Part shown: piece after piece, positions 47,741 through 56,252 of the stretch | Position numbering within the stretch: position 1 is the stretch's first letter | How the letters are laid out: each line of letters opens with the position of its first letter | From: an uncultured Rhodospirillales bacterium | Lineage (GTDB): Bacteria; Pseudomonadota; Alphaproteobacteria; ATCC43930; CGMCC-115725 | Reading direction: 5' to 3' | DNA length: 64,000 nucleotides | NCBI GenBank assembly: GCA_903828515.1 | Contig: CAIKMD010000001.1 | Span: 45,034 to 109,033, forward strand | The notes under the pieces: generated by a model | The model's database searches: none | What the model was told of the DNA's origin: nothing | What the model saw: the letters and a program-made list of their open reading frames with translations, nothing else | Program-made: the position numbers and the translations under genes

Positions 47741-49099
47741 ATGGCACAGGGTAACGTCGTCAATGTCACCGAGCTGATCGACCAGGGCCGTTTCGGCCGG
47801 TTTCAGCTTTGGGTCGCGATCTGGTGCGGCGCGCTGGTGATGATCGACGGCTTCGATATCGGCACCACCGCCTATGTCGTGCCGGTCATGGCGCCGCTTT
47901 GGCAATTGACGCCGGCGGCGTTCGCGCCGGTGTTCCTCTCCACACTGATCGGCGTGCTGATCGGCACCTTGTCGTCCGGCCCCATCGCCGACCGCTTCGG
48001 GCGCAAATGCGTCGTCATCGCTGCCGCCCTGATCTTCGGCGGCTTCGAGATCGCCACGATCTTCGTCGAGGCGATCGGGCCGTTCATCACCTTGCGCTTT
48101 CTCACCGGACTCGGCATCGGCGCCCTGATGCCGATCTCGGTCGCGCTGACTGCTGAATACGCGCCGCAGCGCATTCGCACCACAGTCACCGCGATCATGT
48201 ATCTGGGATTTCCGATGGGTGTCGGCGCCGGTGGCTTCATCGCCGCCGAGATCATTCCGACCTATGGCTGGCAATCGATGTTCGTGATCGGTGGCGTGCT
48301 GCCGATCGTGCTGTTGGCCGGTGCGATCTTCGCGTTGCCGGAGTCGATCCGCTTTCTGGTCGCGCAGGGCACCCAGAACGCGCGGGTGGCGAATCTGCTC
48401 AACCGGCTCACCGGCGATGCGCGTTTCAGCAGCGACGACCGGTTCACGATCGCCGAGGAAAAGACCAAAGGCTTCCCGGTCAAACATCTCTTCACCGAGG
48501 GTCGCGCGGTCACGACCTCCCTGCTATGGATCGTGTTCTTCTGCAATCTGCTGGTGATCTATTTTCTCAACGCATGGCTACCGACCGTGTTGCGCGGATC
48601 GGGCGTGCCGTTGAACGATGCGTTCCGTTTGACCGGTGCGCTGAGCTGGGGCGGCATCATCGGCATTCTGATCCTCGGGCCGATCGTCGACCGGCTCGGC
48701 GCAACCCGCGTCGTCACTTGCCTTTTCCTGTTCGCGACCATGTTCGTCATCGCGATCGGCTTCGCGGGCAATTCCATCCCGCTTCTCGCGATCTCGATCG
48801 TCGGCTGCGGCGGCTGCATCACCGCGGGTCAAAGCTTCAGCAACGTGCTTGCCGCTGCGCTCTATCCGACCACCGCGCGTTCGACCGGCATCGCCTGGGC
48901 CTTGGGCATCGGCCGCGCCGGTACGCTGCTCGGCCCCGTGGTCGGCGCGGCGCTTTTATCCGCCAATGTTTCGGCGCAAGGGATCTTCTTCAGCGCCGGC
49001 GTACCGGCATTGATCGCAGCCGGCGCCATGCTGTTGCTCGGGCGGCGCCTGCGCGCCGCCAAAGCCGCGCTTGCCATCGCCGAGGCGCCCAGCATCTAG
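47741..49099 (+). CDS. Aromatic acid:H+ symporter (AAHS family MFS, PcaK-like)
   Basis: A 452-aa MFS transporter with 12 predicted helices. The AAHS signature appears as VMIDGFDIGTTAYVVPVM in helix 1, the conserved motif between helices 2 and 3 is GPIADRFGRKCVV, and RFLTGLGIGALMPISVALTAEY lies in helix 4. Relatives import protocatechuate, 4-hydroxybenzoate, vanillate or gallate, matching the adjacent lig genes. GGGGGAAGG lies before the ATG. Confidence 0.9.
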   Translation: MAQGNVVNVTELIDQGRFGRFQLWVAIWCGALVMIDGFDIGTTAYVVPVMAPLWQLTPAAFAPVFLSTLIGVLIGTLSSGPIADRFGRKCVVIAAALIFGGFEIATIFVEAIGPFITLRFLTGLGIGALMPISVALTAEYAPQRIRTTVTAIMYLGFPMGVGAGGFIAAEIIPTYGWQSMFVIGGVLPIVLLAGAIFALPESIRFLVAQGTQNARVANLLNRLTGDARFSSDDRFTIAEEKTKGFPVKHLFTEGRAVTTSLLWIVFFCNLLVIYFLNAWLPTVLRGSGVPLNDAFRLTGALSWGGIIGILILGPIVDRLGATRVVTCLFLFATMFVIAIGFAGNSIPLLAISIVGCGGCITAGQSFSNVLAAALYPTTARSTGIAWALGIGRAGTLLGPVVGAALLSANVSAQGIFFSAGVPALIAAGAMLLLGRRLRAAKAALAIAEAPSI

Positions 49100-49115
49100 T
49101 CGATGAGCGTTCGCG

Positions 49116-50042
49116 CTACTTGAAGCGCGGGAACAACGCGCCGCCATTGGCGTCGATCGTCGCGAGTTCGGCATCGGTGAAGACGCCGCTCTGCTTGAGC
49201 TTATCGACGCATTCCTTGGAACCGCGCCACGGGTAATCCGTGCCGTAGCAGATCTGCGACAGGGGGATCAGGTCCTTCAGCGCGAGCAGCGGCGTCGAGT
49301 GCAGAATCTGCGCCGTGTCATAGAAGAACTTGCGCGCCTCGGCGACAAAGCCCTTGGGCATCAGCGGCGCATAACGCGGCGCCTTTTCCATGCGGATGAA
49401 ACGCTCGACCAGGAACGGCATGGTGCCGCCGCCATGCGACCAGATCACCTTGAGGTTGGGACAGCGCGTAAGCGTGCCGCTGAACAACAGATTCACCAGC
49501 GCGCGTGTCGTGTCGGTACCGTATTCGATCGACGAATCCCGAATGTCGATCTCTTTCAGGATGTCCTGCGTGCAATGCGGTCCGTGCGGATGGGTATAGA
49601 TCACCGCCTTGCGCCGGTTGAGTTCGTCGAACACCGGATCGAAGATCTTGTCGCCAAGCCAATGATCGCCATAGGACGTGATCAGGTGGACGCCGTCGAC
49701 CTTGAGCGTATCGAAGGCATATTCGATTTCCTTCAACGCGCCGTCGACATCGGGCAGCGGCAGGTTCGCGAAATGGCCGAAGCGGCCTTTGTAGTCGCCG
49801 ACCAACTTGGCCATATACTCGTTATTGGCACGCGAATAGGCGCGCCTCGCCTCGCCGGTCACCTGTTCGGGCAGCGTCGCGGAATTCACCGCGAGGGTGA
49901 CGCCGCCCTGGTCCATGTCGGCGAGCGTCGCCTGGTCGTCCATCGCGAGGACCTGGCCGGGCGTGAGCACGCCCCAGTCGCGCAACTGCGCGCGGAATTG
50001 CGGGGCGACGAGATGATGATGAACGTCGACGCGGGCAGCCAT
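49116..50042 (-). CDS. Amidohydrolase, ACMSD-like decarboxylase group (copy 1)
   Basis: A 308-aa amidohydrolase-2 family protein. The metal site is visible as DVHHH at the start, H in YTHPHGPH, H in WSHGGGTMPF and D in GTDYPW. The family includes aminocarboxymuconate-semialdehyde, 6-methylsalicylate and other aromatic-acid decarboxylases and LigJ-type hydratases; I cannot choose among them. The ATG at 50042 follows an AGGTGA site. It is the last of three tandem paralogues sharing long blocks such as GTDTTRA. Confidence 0.82.
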   Translation of the reverse strand: MAARVDVHHHLVAPQFRAQLRDWGVLTPGQVLAMDDQATLADMDQGGVTLAVNSATLPEQVTGEARRAYSRANNEYMAKLVGDYKGRFGHFANLPLPDVDGALKEIEYAFDTLKVDGVHLITSYGDHWLGDKIFDPVFDELNRRKAVIYTHPHGPHCTQDILKEIDIRDSSIEYGTDTTRALVNLLFSGTLTRCPNLKVIWSHGGGTMPFLVERFIRMEKAPRYAPLMPKGFVAEARKFFYDTAQILHSTPLLALKDLIPLSQICYGTDYPWRGSKECVDKLKQSGVFTDAELATIDANGGALFPRFK

Positions 50043-50050
50043 TATGTCAC

Positions 50051-50989
50051 CTATTGAAAGCGGGGGAGCAGGGGAAGGATGTTGGCATAGTCGATGGCGC
50101 GCATCTCGTCGGCGCTGAGGACGCCGGCGGCTTCGAGTTCGGCCACGCAAGTGGGCGACAGGCCCCACGGGTAATCCGAGCCGAACACCGTGTGCTCGAG
50201 ACCAACGACCTGTTTCAGCGCGGTCAGCAGCACCGGATGCGAGGCCTGAGCGGTGTCGTAATAAAAGCGTTTCAGCTCATGCACCACGCCTTGCGGCAGT
50301 TTCTGTGCGTTCACCGGAATGCCGGCGGTCTTCAGGAACCGATAAATCAGGAACGGCATCGTTCCACCCGCATGCGACCAGATCACACGCAGATCGGGAC
50401 AGCGCCGCGACGTGCCGCCGAACACCATGTTGGCGATCGCCCGCGTCGTGTCGGTGCCGAATTCGATCATCGCATCCGGCATCACCACTTCCTTGAGCGG
50501 TTTGGTGCAGCAATAGGGCGACAAGGGATGGGTATAGATGAGCGTCTTGCGCCGGTTGAGTTCGTCGAACACCGGCGCGAACACCGCGTCGCCCAGCCAA
50601 TGATCCTGGTAGCTCGTCATCAGATAGACGCCGTCGGCCTTGAGCGTATCGAGCGCGTATTCGATCTCTTTCAGCACCGCGTCGACATAGGGCATCGGCA
50701 GCGCCGCGAAGAAGCCGAAACGGCCTTTGTGATCCGAAACGAGACGCGCGAAATATTCGTTGTTCTCGCGCGCGAACGAAATCGCGCGATCGCGATTGTC
50801 GATCACCGCATGGGGTGGCGCCGGCGGCGAGTTGATCGCGGTGGTGACACCACCCTTGTCCATGTCGTCGAGCGCGTGCGCCGCGGTCATCGCCTCGGCG
50901 TCATGTTTCAGGAGGATTCCGGCGTCGATCAGGCCCGGCAGAAGATGCGGAGCCGCCAGATGGTGATGAACGTCGATGCGTCGGGCCAT
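50051..50989 (-). CDS. Amidohydrolase, ACMSD-like decarboxylase group (copy 2)
   Basis: A 312-aa paralogue of its two neighbours, with DVHHH, YTHPLSPY, WSHAGGTMPF and GSDYPWG as the metal-site motifs. Note GSDYPW in place of GTDYPW and a YCC in place of the HC seen in copy 1. Cytoplasmic, no signal peptide. It starts five bases after the exported copy 3 and ends eight bases before copy 1, so all three are probably one transcript. Confidence 0.82.
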   Translation of the reverse strand: MARRIDVHHHLAAPHLLPGLIDAGILLKHDAEAMTAAHALDDMDKGGVTTAINSPPAPPHAVIDNRDRAISFARENNEYFARLVSDHKGRFGFFAALPMPYVDAVLKEIEYALDTLKADGVYLMTSYQDHWLGDAVFAPVFDELNRRKTLIYTHPLSPYCCTKPLKEVVMPDAMIEFGTDTTRAIANMVFGGTSRRCPDLRVIWSHAGGTMPFLIYRFLKTAGIPVNAQKLPQGVVHELKRFYYDTAQASHPVLLTALKQVVGLEHTVFGSDYPWGLSPTCVAELEAAGVLSADEMRAIDYANILPLLPRFQ

Positions 50990-50994
50990 GAACC

Positions 50995-52053
50995 TCAGCC
51001 TTTGAATTGCGGCAGGAGCGCCAGCATATTATCGACATCGATCGCCTTCAATTCCCCGGCGGAGAAGATGCGATTGTCCTTCAACCCTTTCACGGTTTCC
51101 GCGGTGGTGCGCCAAGGATAATCCGTGCCGAACAGGATATGCGACATCGGCACCACTTTCTTCAGCGCCGCCATCGGTGCACCCAGCCCATTCGAGGTCT
51201 GCGCGGTGTCGTAGTAGAATTTGCGCGCGTCGGGCAAGAAGCCCTGCGGAAACTTGGCGGCGAATTTCGGCGTCTGCGCCAGCTTGACGAAACGCTCGAC
51301 CAGGAACGGCATGGTGCCGCCGGCATGCGACCAGATCATGCGGATATCGGGGCAACGCGCGGCGGTACCGCCGAACACGACATTGGCAAGCGCCCGCGTC
51401 GTATCGGTGCCGTATTCGATGTTGGCGTCATCGACACCCGACGCGTTGAGCAAACCCGTACAGCAATTGGCCGAGGTCGGGTGGGTATAGATCACCGCCT
51501 TGCGGCGGTTGAGTTCGTCGAAGACCGGCGCGAAGGCGGGATCGCCGAGCCATTTGTCGCCGTAATTGGTCACCAGCCCAACGCCATCGGCTTTCAGCGT
51601 ATCGAACGCGTATTCAATTTCTCTGAGGCTGCCTTCGACATCGGGCAGCGCGGTGACGGCAAAGAAACCGAAGCGGGTCGGATGATCGGCGCGGACCCGC
51701 GCCAGCCATTCGTTTTGTTCGCGGGCAAAGCGGCGCATCGCCTGCGGATCGGCGAAAGATTCCTTGGGCGCGCTGGGCGCGGACATGATCGAGAGCGACA
51801 CCCCACCCTGATCCATGTCCTCGAGACTGCGCGCCGGGTCCATGCCGTCGGCGAGTTGCGGCGTCAAAGAGCGGCTGGCGCGCCGCGCCGCCACATAAGG
51901 CGGCGAGAAGGTGTGGCGATGAACATCGATCCGGCGGGGTTTCGCCGCCGCCGCAAGCGCGGCGCCGGCCGGCATGGCCGCAATCGCACCCAGCGCCGCC
52001 ATCCCGCCGAGCAGACTCCGCCGCGACGCCGTCTCGAACAAATCCGCTGTCAC
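50995..52053 (-). CDS. Amidohydrolase, ACMSD-like, with Tat-type signal (copy 3)
   Basis: A 352-aa paralogue with about 40 extra N-terminal residues. These form a twin-arginine signal: SRRSLLGG followed by an Ala/Gly-rich hydrophobic stretch with possible cleavage near AAA/KP. The enzyme part has DVHRH (one histidine of DVHHH replaced by Arg), YTHPTSANCC, WSHAGGTMPF and GTDYPWR. Export as a folded metalloenzyme to the periplasm is inferred. It is the first of three tandem genes. Confidence 0.82.
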   Translation of the reverse strand: MTADLFETASRRSLLGGMAALGAIAAMPAGAALAAAAKPRRIDVHRHTFSPPYVAARRASRSLTPQLADGMDPARSLEDMDQGGVSLSIMSAPSAPKESFADPQAMRRFAREQNEWLARVRADHPTRFGFFAVTALPDVEGSLREIEYAFDTLKADGVGLVTNYGDKWLGDPAFAPVFDELNRRKAVIYTHPTSANCCTGLLNASGVDDANIEYGTDTTRALANVVFGGTAARCPDIRMIWSHAGGTMPFLVERFVKLAQTPKFAAKFPQGFLPDARKFYYDTAQTSNGLGAPMAALKKVVPMSHILFGTDYPWRTTAETVKGLKDNRIFSAGELKAIDVDNMLALLPQFKG

Positions 52054-52125
52054 AAATCCCTCCCGCGTGCCGACTTCTTGGCGAAGCCGCTTCGGCCCAT
52101 ACCTAACACGCGTGCCGCTTCGATG

Positions 52126-53232
52126 TCAGGGTGTCACGACGATATTCGTGAATCCGCCGTTGCGGTTGGGGATATCGGCGAGCGCGTCATTGACCTGCAC
52201 CAGCCTGGTCACGCGGTGCTCGAACACCGAGAGGTCAAGTGTGCCCGAGCGCGCCATCTCGGCGAGGTCCTGGCCGTCGCCCGGCGAAAACCAGTTGCTG
52301 CCGATGAATTCGATCTGCTCGTCCATCATCCAGTGGACGTCCATCGCCACCTTCTCACCCATGCCGCCGCAATTGACCGCCTTGGCGCCGCGCCGCAGGG
52401 CGTAGATCGCATCGATCATCGTGGCCGCGGGCGAGCCCGGTCCCAGACAGTCGATCAGGATATCGGCGCCGACCCCGTCGGTTGCGGCCCGCACCCGCTC
52501 GGCGATGGTGCCTTTGCCGATCTCCAATATTTCGATGCGCGCGGACGACAAGGCCTTCACGCGTTCCAGCAACGCCCGGTTGCGTCCGGTGATGAAAACG
52601 CGCGGCACGCCCCGACCCAGCGCGATCAGCACCGCGCCGAGACCCAGCGTGCCGGTGCCGCCATTGACGATCACGCTGCGGCCGGGTCCGGCATTGGCCT
52701 TCTTAAGCGCGGCGAACGCGGTACCGAGATAGCCGAAGCGCGCGGCCTGCTCAAAGGTCACATTGTCAGGCAGACGCACCAGATTCTGTTGCGGCGCGGT
52801 CATCAACTCGCAGAGGCCGCCATAGGGATAGGCATCGAAGAGCTTCTGCGCCTCGGGACCGAAGCCGAAATAGCCCTTGAACGTATAGTTGCGACAATTG
52901 AGCGGATCATTGGCGCGGCAGGACGGGCACGAACCGCAGGCGAGGCCCGGATTGACGTAGACGCGATCGCCCCGCTTGAAGTGCTGCACCAGGCTGCCCG
53001 GCTGTTCGATCGTGCCGGCCGCATCGAGACCGAAAATCGCGGGGAGATTCGGCAACGGCAATTCCGGGAACCAGGTCTGCCACTTCGCCAGGACATTGCC
53101 GAGATTGGGCACGATGCCGCAGGCTTTCACCCGCACCAGCACGTCGGTCGGACGCGGCTCGGGGATCGGCAAATCCTCGACGATCATCGGACCGCCGATC
53201 TTGTGCAGCCGCGCCGCCTTCATGGTCGCCAT
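52126..53232 (-). CDS. Zinc-type alcohol dehydrogenase family protein
   Basis: A 368-aa medium-chain dehydrogenase. The structural zinc cysteines lie in CGSCPSCRANDPLNC, the catalytic cysteine in KACGIVPNLGN, and the nucleotide site is NGGTGTLGLGAVLIAL. The usual GHE motif of the catalytic site reads GLDAAG here, so the catalytic-zinc ligand set looks altered. The substrate is unknown, perhaps an aromatic alcohol or aldehyde given the neighbours. It precedes the amidohydrolase trio by about 70 bp on the same strand. Confidence 0.82.
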   Translation of the reverse strand: MATMKAARLHKIGGPMIVEDLPIPEPRPTDVLVRVKACGIVPNLGNVLAKWQTWFPELPLPNLPAIFGLDAAGTIEQPGSLVQHFKRGDRVYVNPGLACGSCPSCRANDPLNCRNYTFKGYFGFGPEAQKLFDAYPYGGLCELMTAPQQNLVRLPDNVTFEQAARFGYLGTAFAALKKANAGPGRSVIVNGGTGTLGLGAVLIALGRGVPRVFITGRNRALLERVKALSSARIEILEIGKGTIAERVRAATDGVGADILIDCLGPGSPAATMIDAIYALRRGAKAVNCGGMGEKVAMDVHWMMDEQIEFIGSNWFSPGDGQDLAEMARSGTLDLSVFEHRVTRLVQVNDALADIPNRNGGFTNIVVTP

Positions 53233-53314
53233 AACGACACTCCTCCCCCGCGTAAACTTTACTGGCGCTCATCTTATCAAGGATTACGCTGGCAAGGAGT
53301 AGGAGCATCGGTGA

Positions 53315-53800
53315 ATGAAGATTTATCTTGCCGGGCCACTCGGGTTTTCGGAATCGGGGCGCGCGTTCCACAAGGACAGCGTCATCGCCGAGATCGTGCG
53401 GCTGGGCCATACACCACTCGATCCCTGGGCATTGACCGATCCGGCGAAGATCGCAGCGGTGCAGCGCCTTCCCTATGGTGAGACGCGCCGCGATGCTTGG
53501 CGAGCGCTGAACAAAGAAATCGGTGCCAACAACGCGGCAGCGATCCGGCAATGCGACCTCGTCTTTGCCGTCCTCGACGGAATCGATGTCGACAGCGGCA
53601 CCGCTGCCGAGATCGGTTATGCCTTCGGGCAAGGAAAGCCGATCCTCGGCTACCGGAGCGATTTCCGCCTGTCCGCCGACAACGAGGGCGCGCGAGTCAA
53701 TCTGCAGGTCGAATATTTTATTCTCGAAAACGGCGGCACGATCATCGATAAGATCGGCGACATGGCAGCCGCCCTGACAAAAACGCTTCGCGCCGTCTGA
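53315..53800 (+). CDS. Nucleoside 2-deoxyribosyltransferase family protein
   Basis: A 161-aa protein with the family start MKIYLAGPLGFSESG and the catalytic block AVLDGIDVDSGTAAEIGYAFGQGKP, where the glutamate of AAEIG is the expected nucleophile. Such enzymes swap bases on deoxyribose in nucleotide salvage, or hydrolyse damaged nucleosides. It is 14 bp upstream of an M20 amidohydrolase, so the two may be co-transcribed, though no shared pathway is evident. Confidence 0.87.
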   Translation: MKIYLAGPLGFSESGRAFHKDSVIAEIVRLGHTPLDPWALTDPAKIAAVQRLPYGETRRDAWRALNKEIGANNAAAIRQCDLVFAVLDGIDVDSGTAAEIGYAFGQGKPILGYRSDFRLSADNEGARVNLQVEYFILENGGTIIDKIGDMAAALTKTLRAV

Positions 53801-53814
53801 TCGAGGAGCCACCG

Positions 53815-54984
53815 ATGTCCAACCTTGCGCGGATTGCCGAATACGCCAGCGAGATGGCGGCGTGGCGCCACGACATCCACGCCCATCCCGAACTGGGCTT
53901 CGACGAGAAGCGCACGTCCGATCTCGTGGCCGAACGCCTCAAGCAATTCGGCTGCGAAGTCCATCGCGGCATCGGGCGTACCGGCGTGGTCGGCGTGTTG
54001 CGCGGCGGCAACGGACCCCGCAGCGTCGGTCTGCGCGCCGATATGGATGCGTTGCCGATCCACGAGACCAATCGTTTCGATTACCGTTCGACGAACGACG
54101 GCCGCATGCATGCCTGCGGCCATGACGGGCATACGACGATGCTGCTAGGCGCGGCGCGCTACCTCGCCGAGACGCGCGCATTCGACGGCACGGTCAACTT
54201 CATCTTTCAGCCGGCCGAAGAAGGTTTGGGCGGCGGCCAGGCGATGGTCGACGATGGCCTGTTCGAGCGTTTCCCGTGCGATACGATTTTCGGCATGCAC
54301 AACCGGCCGGGCCTCGGCATCGGGAAATTCCAGGTCCGGCCGGGGCCGATGATGGCGGGCGGCGCCTATTTCGACATCGCGATCACCGGACGCGGCGCTC
54401 ATGGTGCGCGGCCGGAATCGGGGATCGACCCGGTCGTGGTCGCCAGCCACATCGCGACCGCGCTGCAGACCATCGTTTCGCGTAACGTCAGGCCGATGGA
54501 CACCGCCGTCGTCAGCGTCACCCAGATTCACGCCGGCGACGCCTATAACGTGATCCCCGAACACGCGGTCATGCGCGGTACCGCGCGCGCCTTCAGCAGC
54601 GACACGCTGAGCCTGATCGAGACGCGAATCAAACGGCTGGCCACGAACATCGCCGAGGGGTTCGGCGCGACCGCGACGCTCGATTTCCGCATCATCTTCC
54701 CGCCTTTGCTCAATGACGCGACGGAAGCCGCGTTCATCGCCGATTGCGCCGCCGAGCTGGTCGGCTCGGCGAATGTCGACCGCAATGGCGGCATGACCAT
54801 GGCATCGGAGGATTTTTCGTTCATGCTCAACCGCCGGCCCGGCGCCTATATCCAGATCGGCAACGGGGACGGCGAAGGCGGCTGCGAGGTCCACAACCCC
54901 GGTTACGACTTCAACGACGATGCCTTGCCGCTGGGCGCGAGCCTCTTTGCCCGCATCGTCGAGCGCAAGCTCGCCCGGACCTAG
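53815..54984 (+). CDS. M20 family amidohydrolase (hippurate hydrolase-like)
   Basis: A 389-aa zinc/manganese aminoacylase or carboxypeptidase. Motifs in order are RHDIHAHPELGFDE, GLRADMDALPIHE, MHACGHDGHTTMLLG, the catalytic PAEEGLGGG, and MASEDFSFML near the C-terminus. Family members deacylate N-acyl amino acids such as hippurate. The dimerisation insert starts near GAYFDIAITGRGAHGARPE. Full length. The next gene begins at the base after its stop. Confidence 0.9.
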   Translation: MSNLARIAEYASEMAAWRHDIHAHPELGFDEKRTSDLVAERLKQFGCEVHRGIGRTGVVGVLRGGNGPRSVGLRADMDALPIHETNRFDYRSTNDGRMHACGHDGHTTMLLGAARYLAETRAFDGTVNFIFQPAEEGLGGGQAMVDDGLFERFPCDTIFGMHNRPGLGIGKFQVRPGPMMAGGAYFDIAITGRGAHGARPESGIDPVVVASHIATALQTIVSRNVRPMDTAVVSVTQIHAGDAYNVIPEHAVMRGTARAFSSDTLSLIETRIKRLATNIAEGFGATATLDFRIIFPPLLNDATEAAFIADCAAELVGSANVDRNGGMTMASEDFSFMLNRRPGAYIQIGNGDGEGGCEVHNPGYDFNDDALPLGASLFARIVERKLART

Positions 54985-56241
54985 ATGAAACAAAGTTCCT
55001 GCGGACTCGATTTCGGGACCTCCAATTCGACGCTGGGGGTCATGCATGCCAACAAGCCGTCGCTGGTGCAACTCGAAGGCGACTATCCGAATCTGCCCAG
55101 CGCGATCTTCTTCAACTACGACGACGAACAGACTTATTTCGGACGCGAGGCGCTGGAAGAATATATCGGCGGCGTCGACGGGCGGCTGATGCGCTCGCTC
55201 AAGAGCGTGCTCGGTACCTCGCTGATGAACGAGACGACGCAGCTCAAACGCCGCCGGGTCGGCTTTGCCGACATCATCGCCGAATTCGTCTTTCACCTCA
55301 AAAAGACCGCCGAGGCCAAAACCGGCACGACGCTCAGCCAGGTGGTGGTCGGGCGGCCCGCGCATTTCGTCGATGATGACGATGCGGCCGACGACGAGGC
55401 GCAAAACCAGCTCGAGGCGATCATCAAAAGCGCCGGCTTCGCGGAAGTCCAATTCCAGTTCGAGCCGATTGCCGCGGCGTTCGATTACGAGATGACCGCG
55501 GGATCACACAAGGAGTTGGCGTTCATCGTCGATATCGGCGGCGGCACCGCGGATTTTTCCGTCATCCGCACCGGCGGCGATCGCGCGAACTCGGACCGGT
55601 CCGACGACATCCTGGCGACCTATGGCGTTCATGTCGGCGGCACTGATATCGACCGGATCCTCGCGGTCGAAAAAATCATGCCGCTGTTGGGCTATCACTC
55701 GAAGCTCAAAGGCAAGGGCCTGCCGGCGCCGTCATGGTTGTTCAACGATCTGGCGACGTGGCACCGGATCAACGCGCTCTACAGCCACGCGCTGCGCACG
55801 CAGGTCAAGCAGATGATGCTCGAAGCCGAACAGCCGCTCCTGCTGAAGCGTCTCGCCAATGTGCTTGAAAACAAGAAGGGGCACTATCTGCTGAATTGCG
55901 CCGAGACGATGAAGGTCGACCTCACCGACGCGGAGCGGGCGCATCAGGAATTCGACATCGGCGCCGAGGATTTTTCCATCGATGTCGACCGGACCGAATT
56001 CGCCGCGATGCTCGAATCGTGGCTCGCCGCGATATCGGGCGCCGTCACGAAGACCCTTGCGCTGGCCGCGGTTCCGATCACCGACATCGCCACGGTCTTT
56101 CTCACCGGTGGCACGACCTTATCGCCGCCGGTGCGCGAATTGCTGCAACAGCGTTTCAACACGTCGCAGATCGTGATCGGCGACAGCCTCGGCAGCGTCG
56201 GCTTGGGCCTCACCCTCGCGGCGTCACGGCGCTTTCGCTGA
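54985..56241 (+). CDS. yegD: Hsp70 family protein, YegD-like
   Basis: A 418-aa ATPase with only the actin-like nucleotide-binding domain of Hsp70. It has the phosphate-1 loop GLDFGTSNSTLGV, phosphate-2 DIGGGTADFSVI, and FLTGGTTLSPPV near the end. The peptide-binding domain of DnaK is absent, as in E. coli YegD, whose exact role is unclear. The ATG directly follows the stop of the M20 gene, so translation is probably coupled. Confidence 0.88.
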   Translation: MKQSSCGLDFGTSNSTLGVMHANKPSLVQLEGDYPNLPSAIFFNYDDEQTYFGREALEEYIGGVDGRLMRSLKSVLGTSLMNETTQLKRRRVGFADIIAEFVFHLKKTAEAKTGTTLSQVVVGRPAHFVDDDDAADDEAQNQLEAIIKSAGFAEVQFQFEPIAAAFDYEMTAGSHKELAFIVDIGGGTADFSVIRTGGDRANSDRSDDILATYGVHVGGTDIDRILAVEKIMPLLGYHSKLKGKGLPAPSWLFNDLATWHRINALYSHALRTQVKQMMLEAEQPLLLKRLANVLENKKGHYLLNCAETMKVDLTDAERAHQEFDIGAEDFSIDVDRTEFAAMLESWLAAISGAVTKTLALAAVPITDIATVFLTGGTTLSPPVRELLQQRFNTSQIVIGDSLGSVGLGLTLAASRRFR

Positions 56242-56252
56242 AGCCCGGTTCG

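Noticed and set aside
51007..53481. An 824-codon plus-strand frame over the amidohydrolase and dehydrogenase genes
   Set aside because: It is antisense to four well-recognised genes and its translation is rich in Arg and His with no family match. It is a high-GC shadow.
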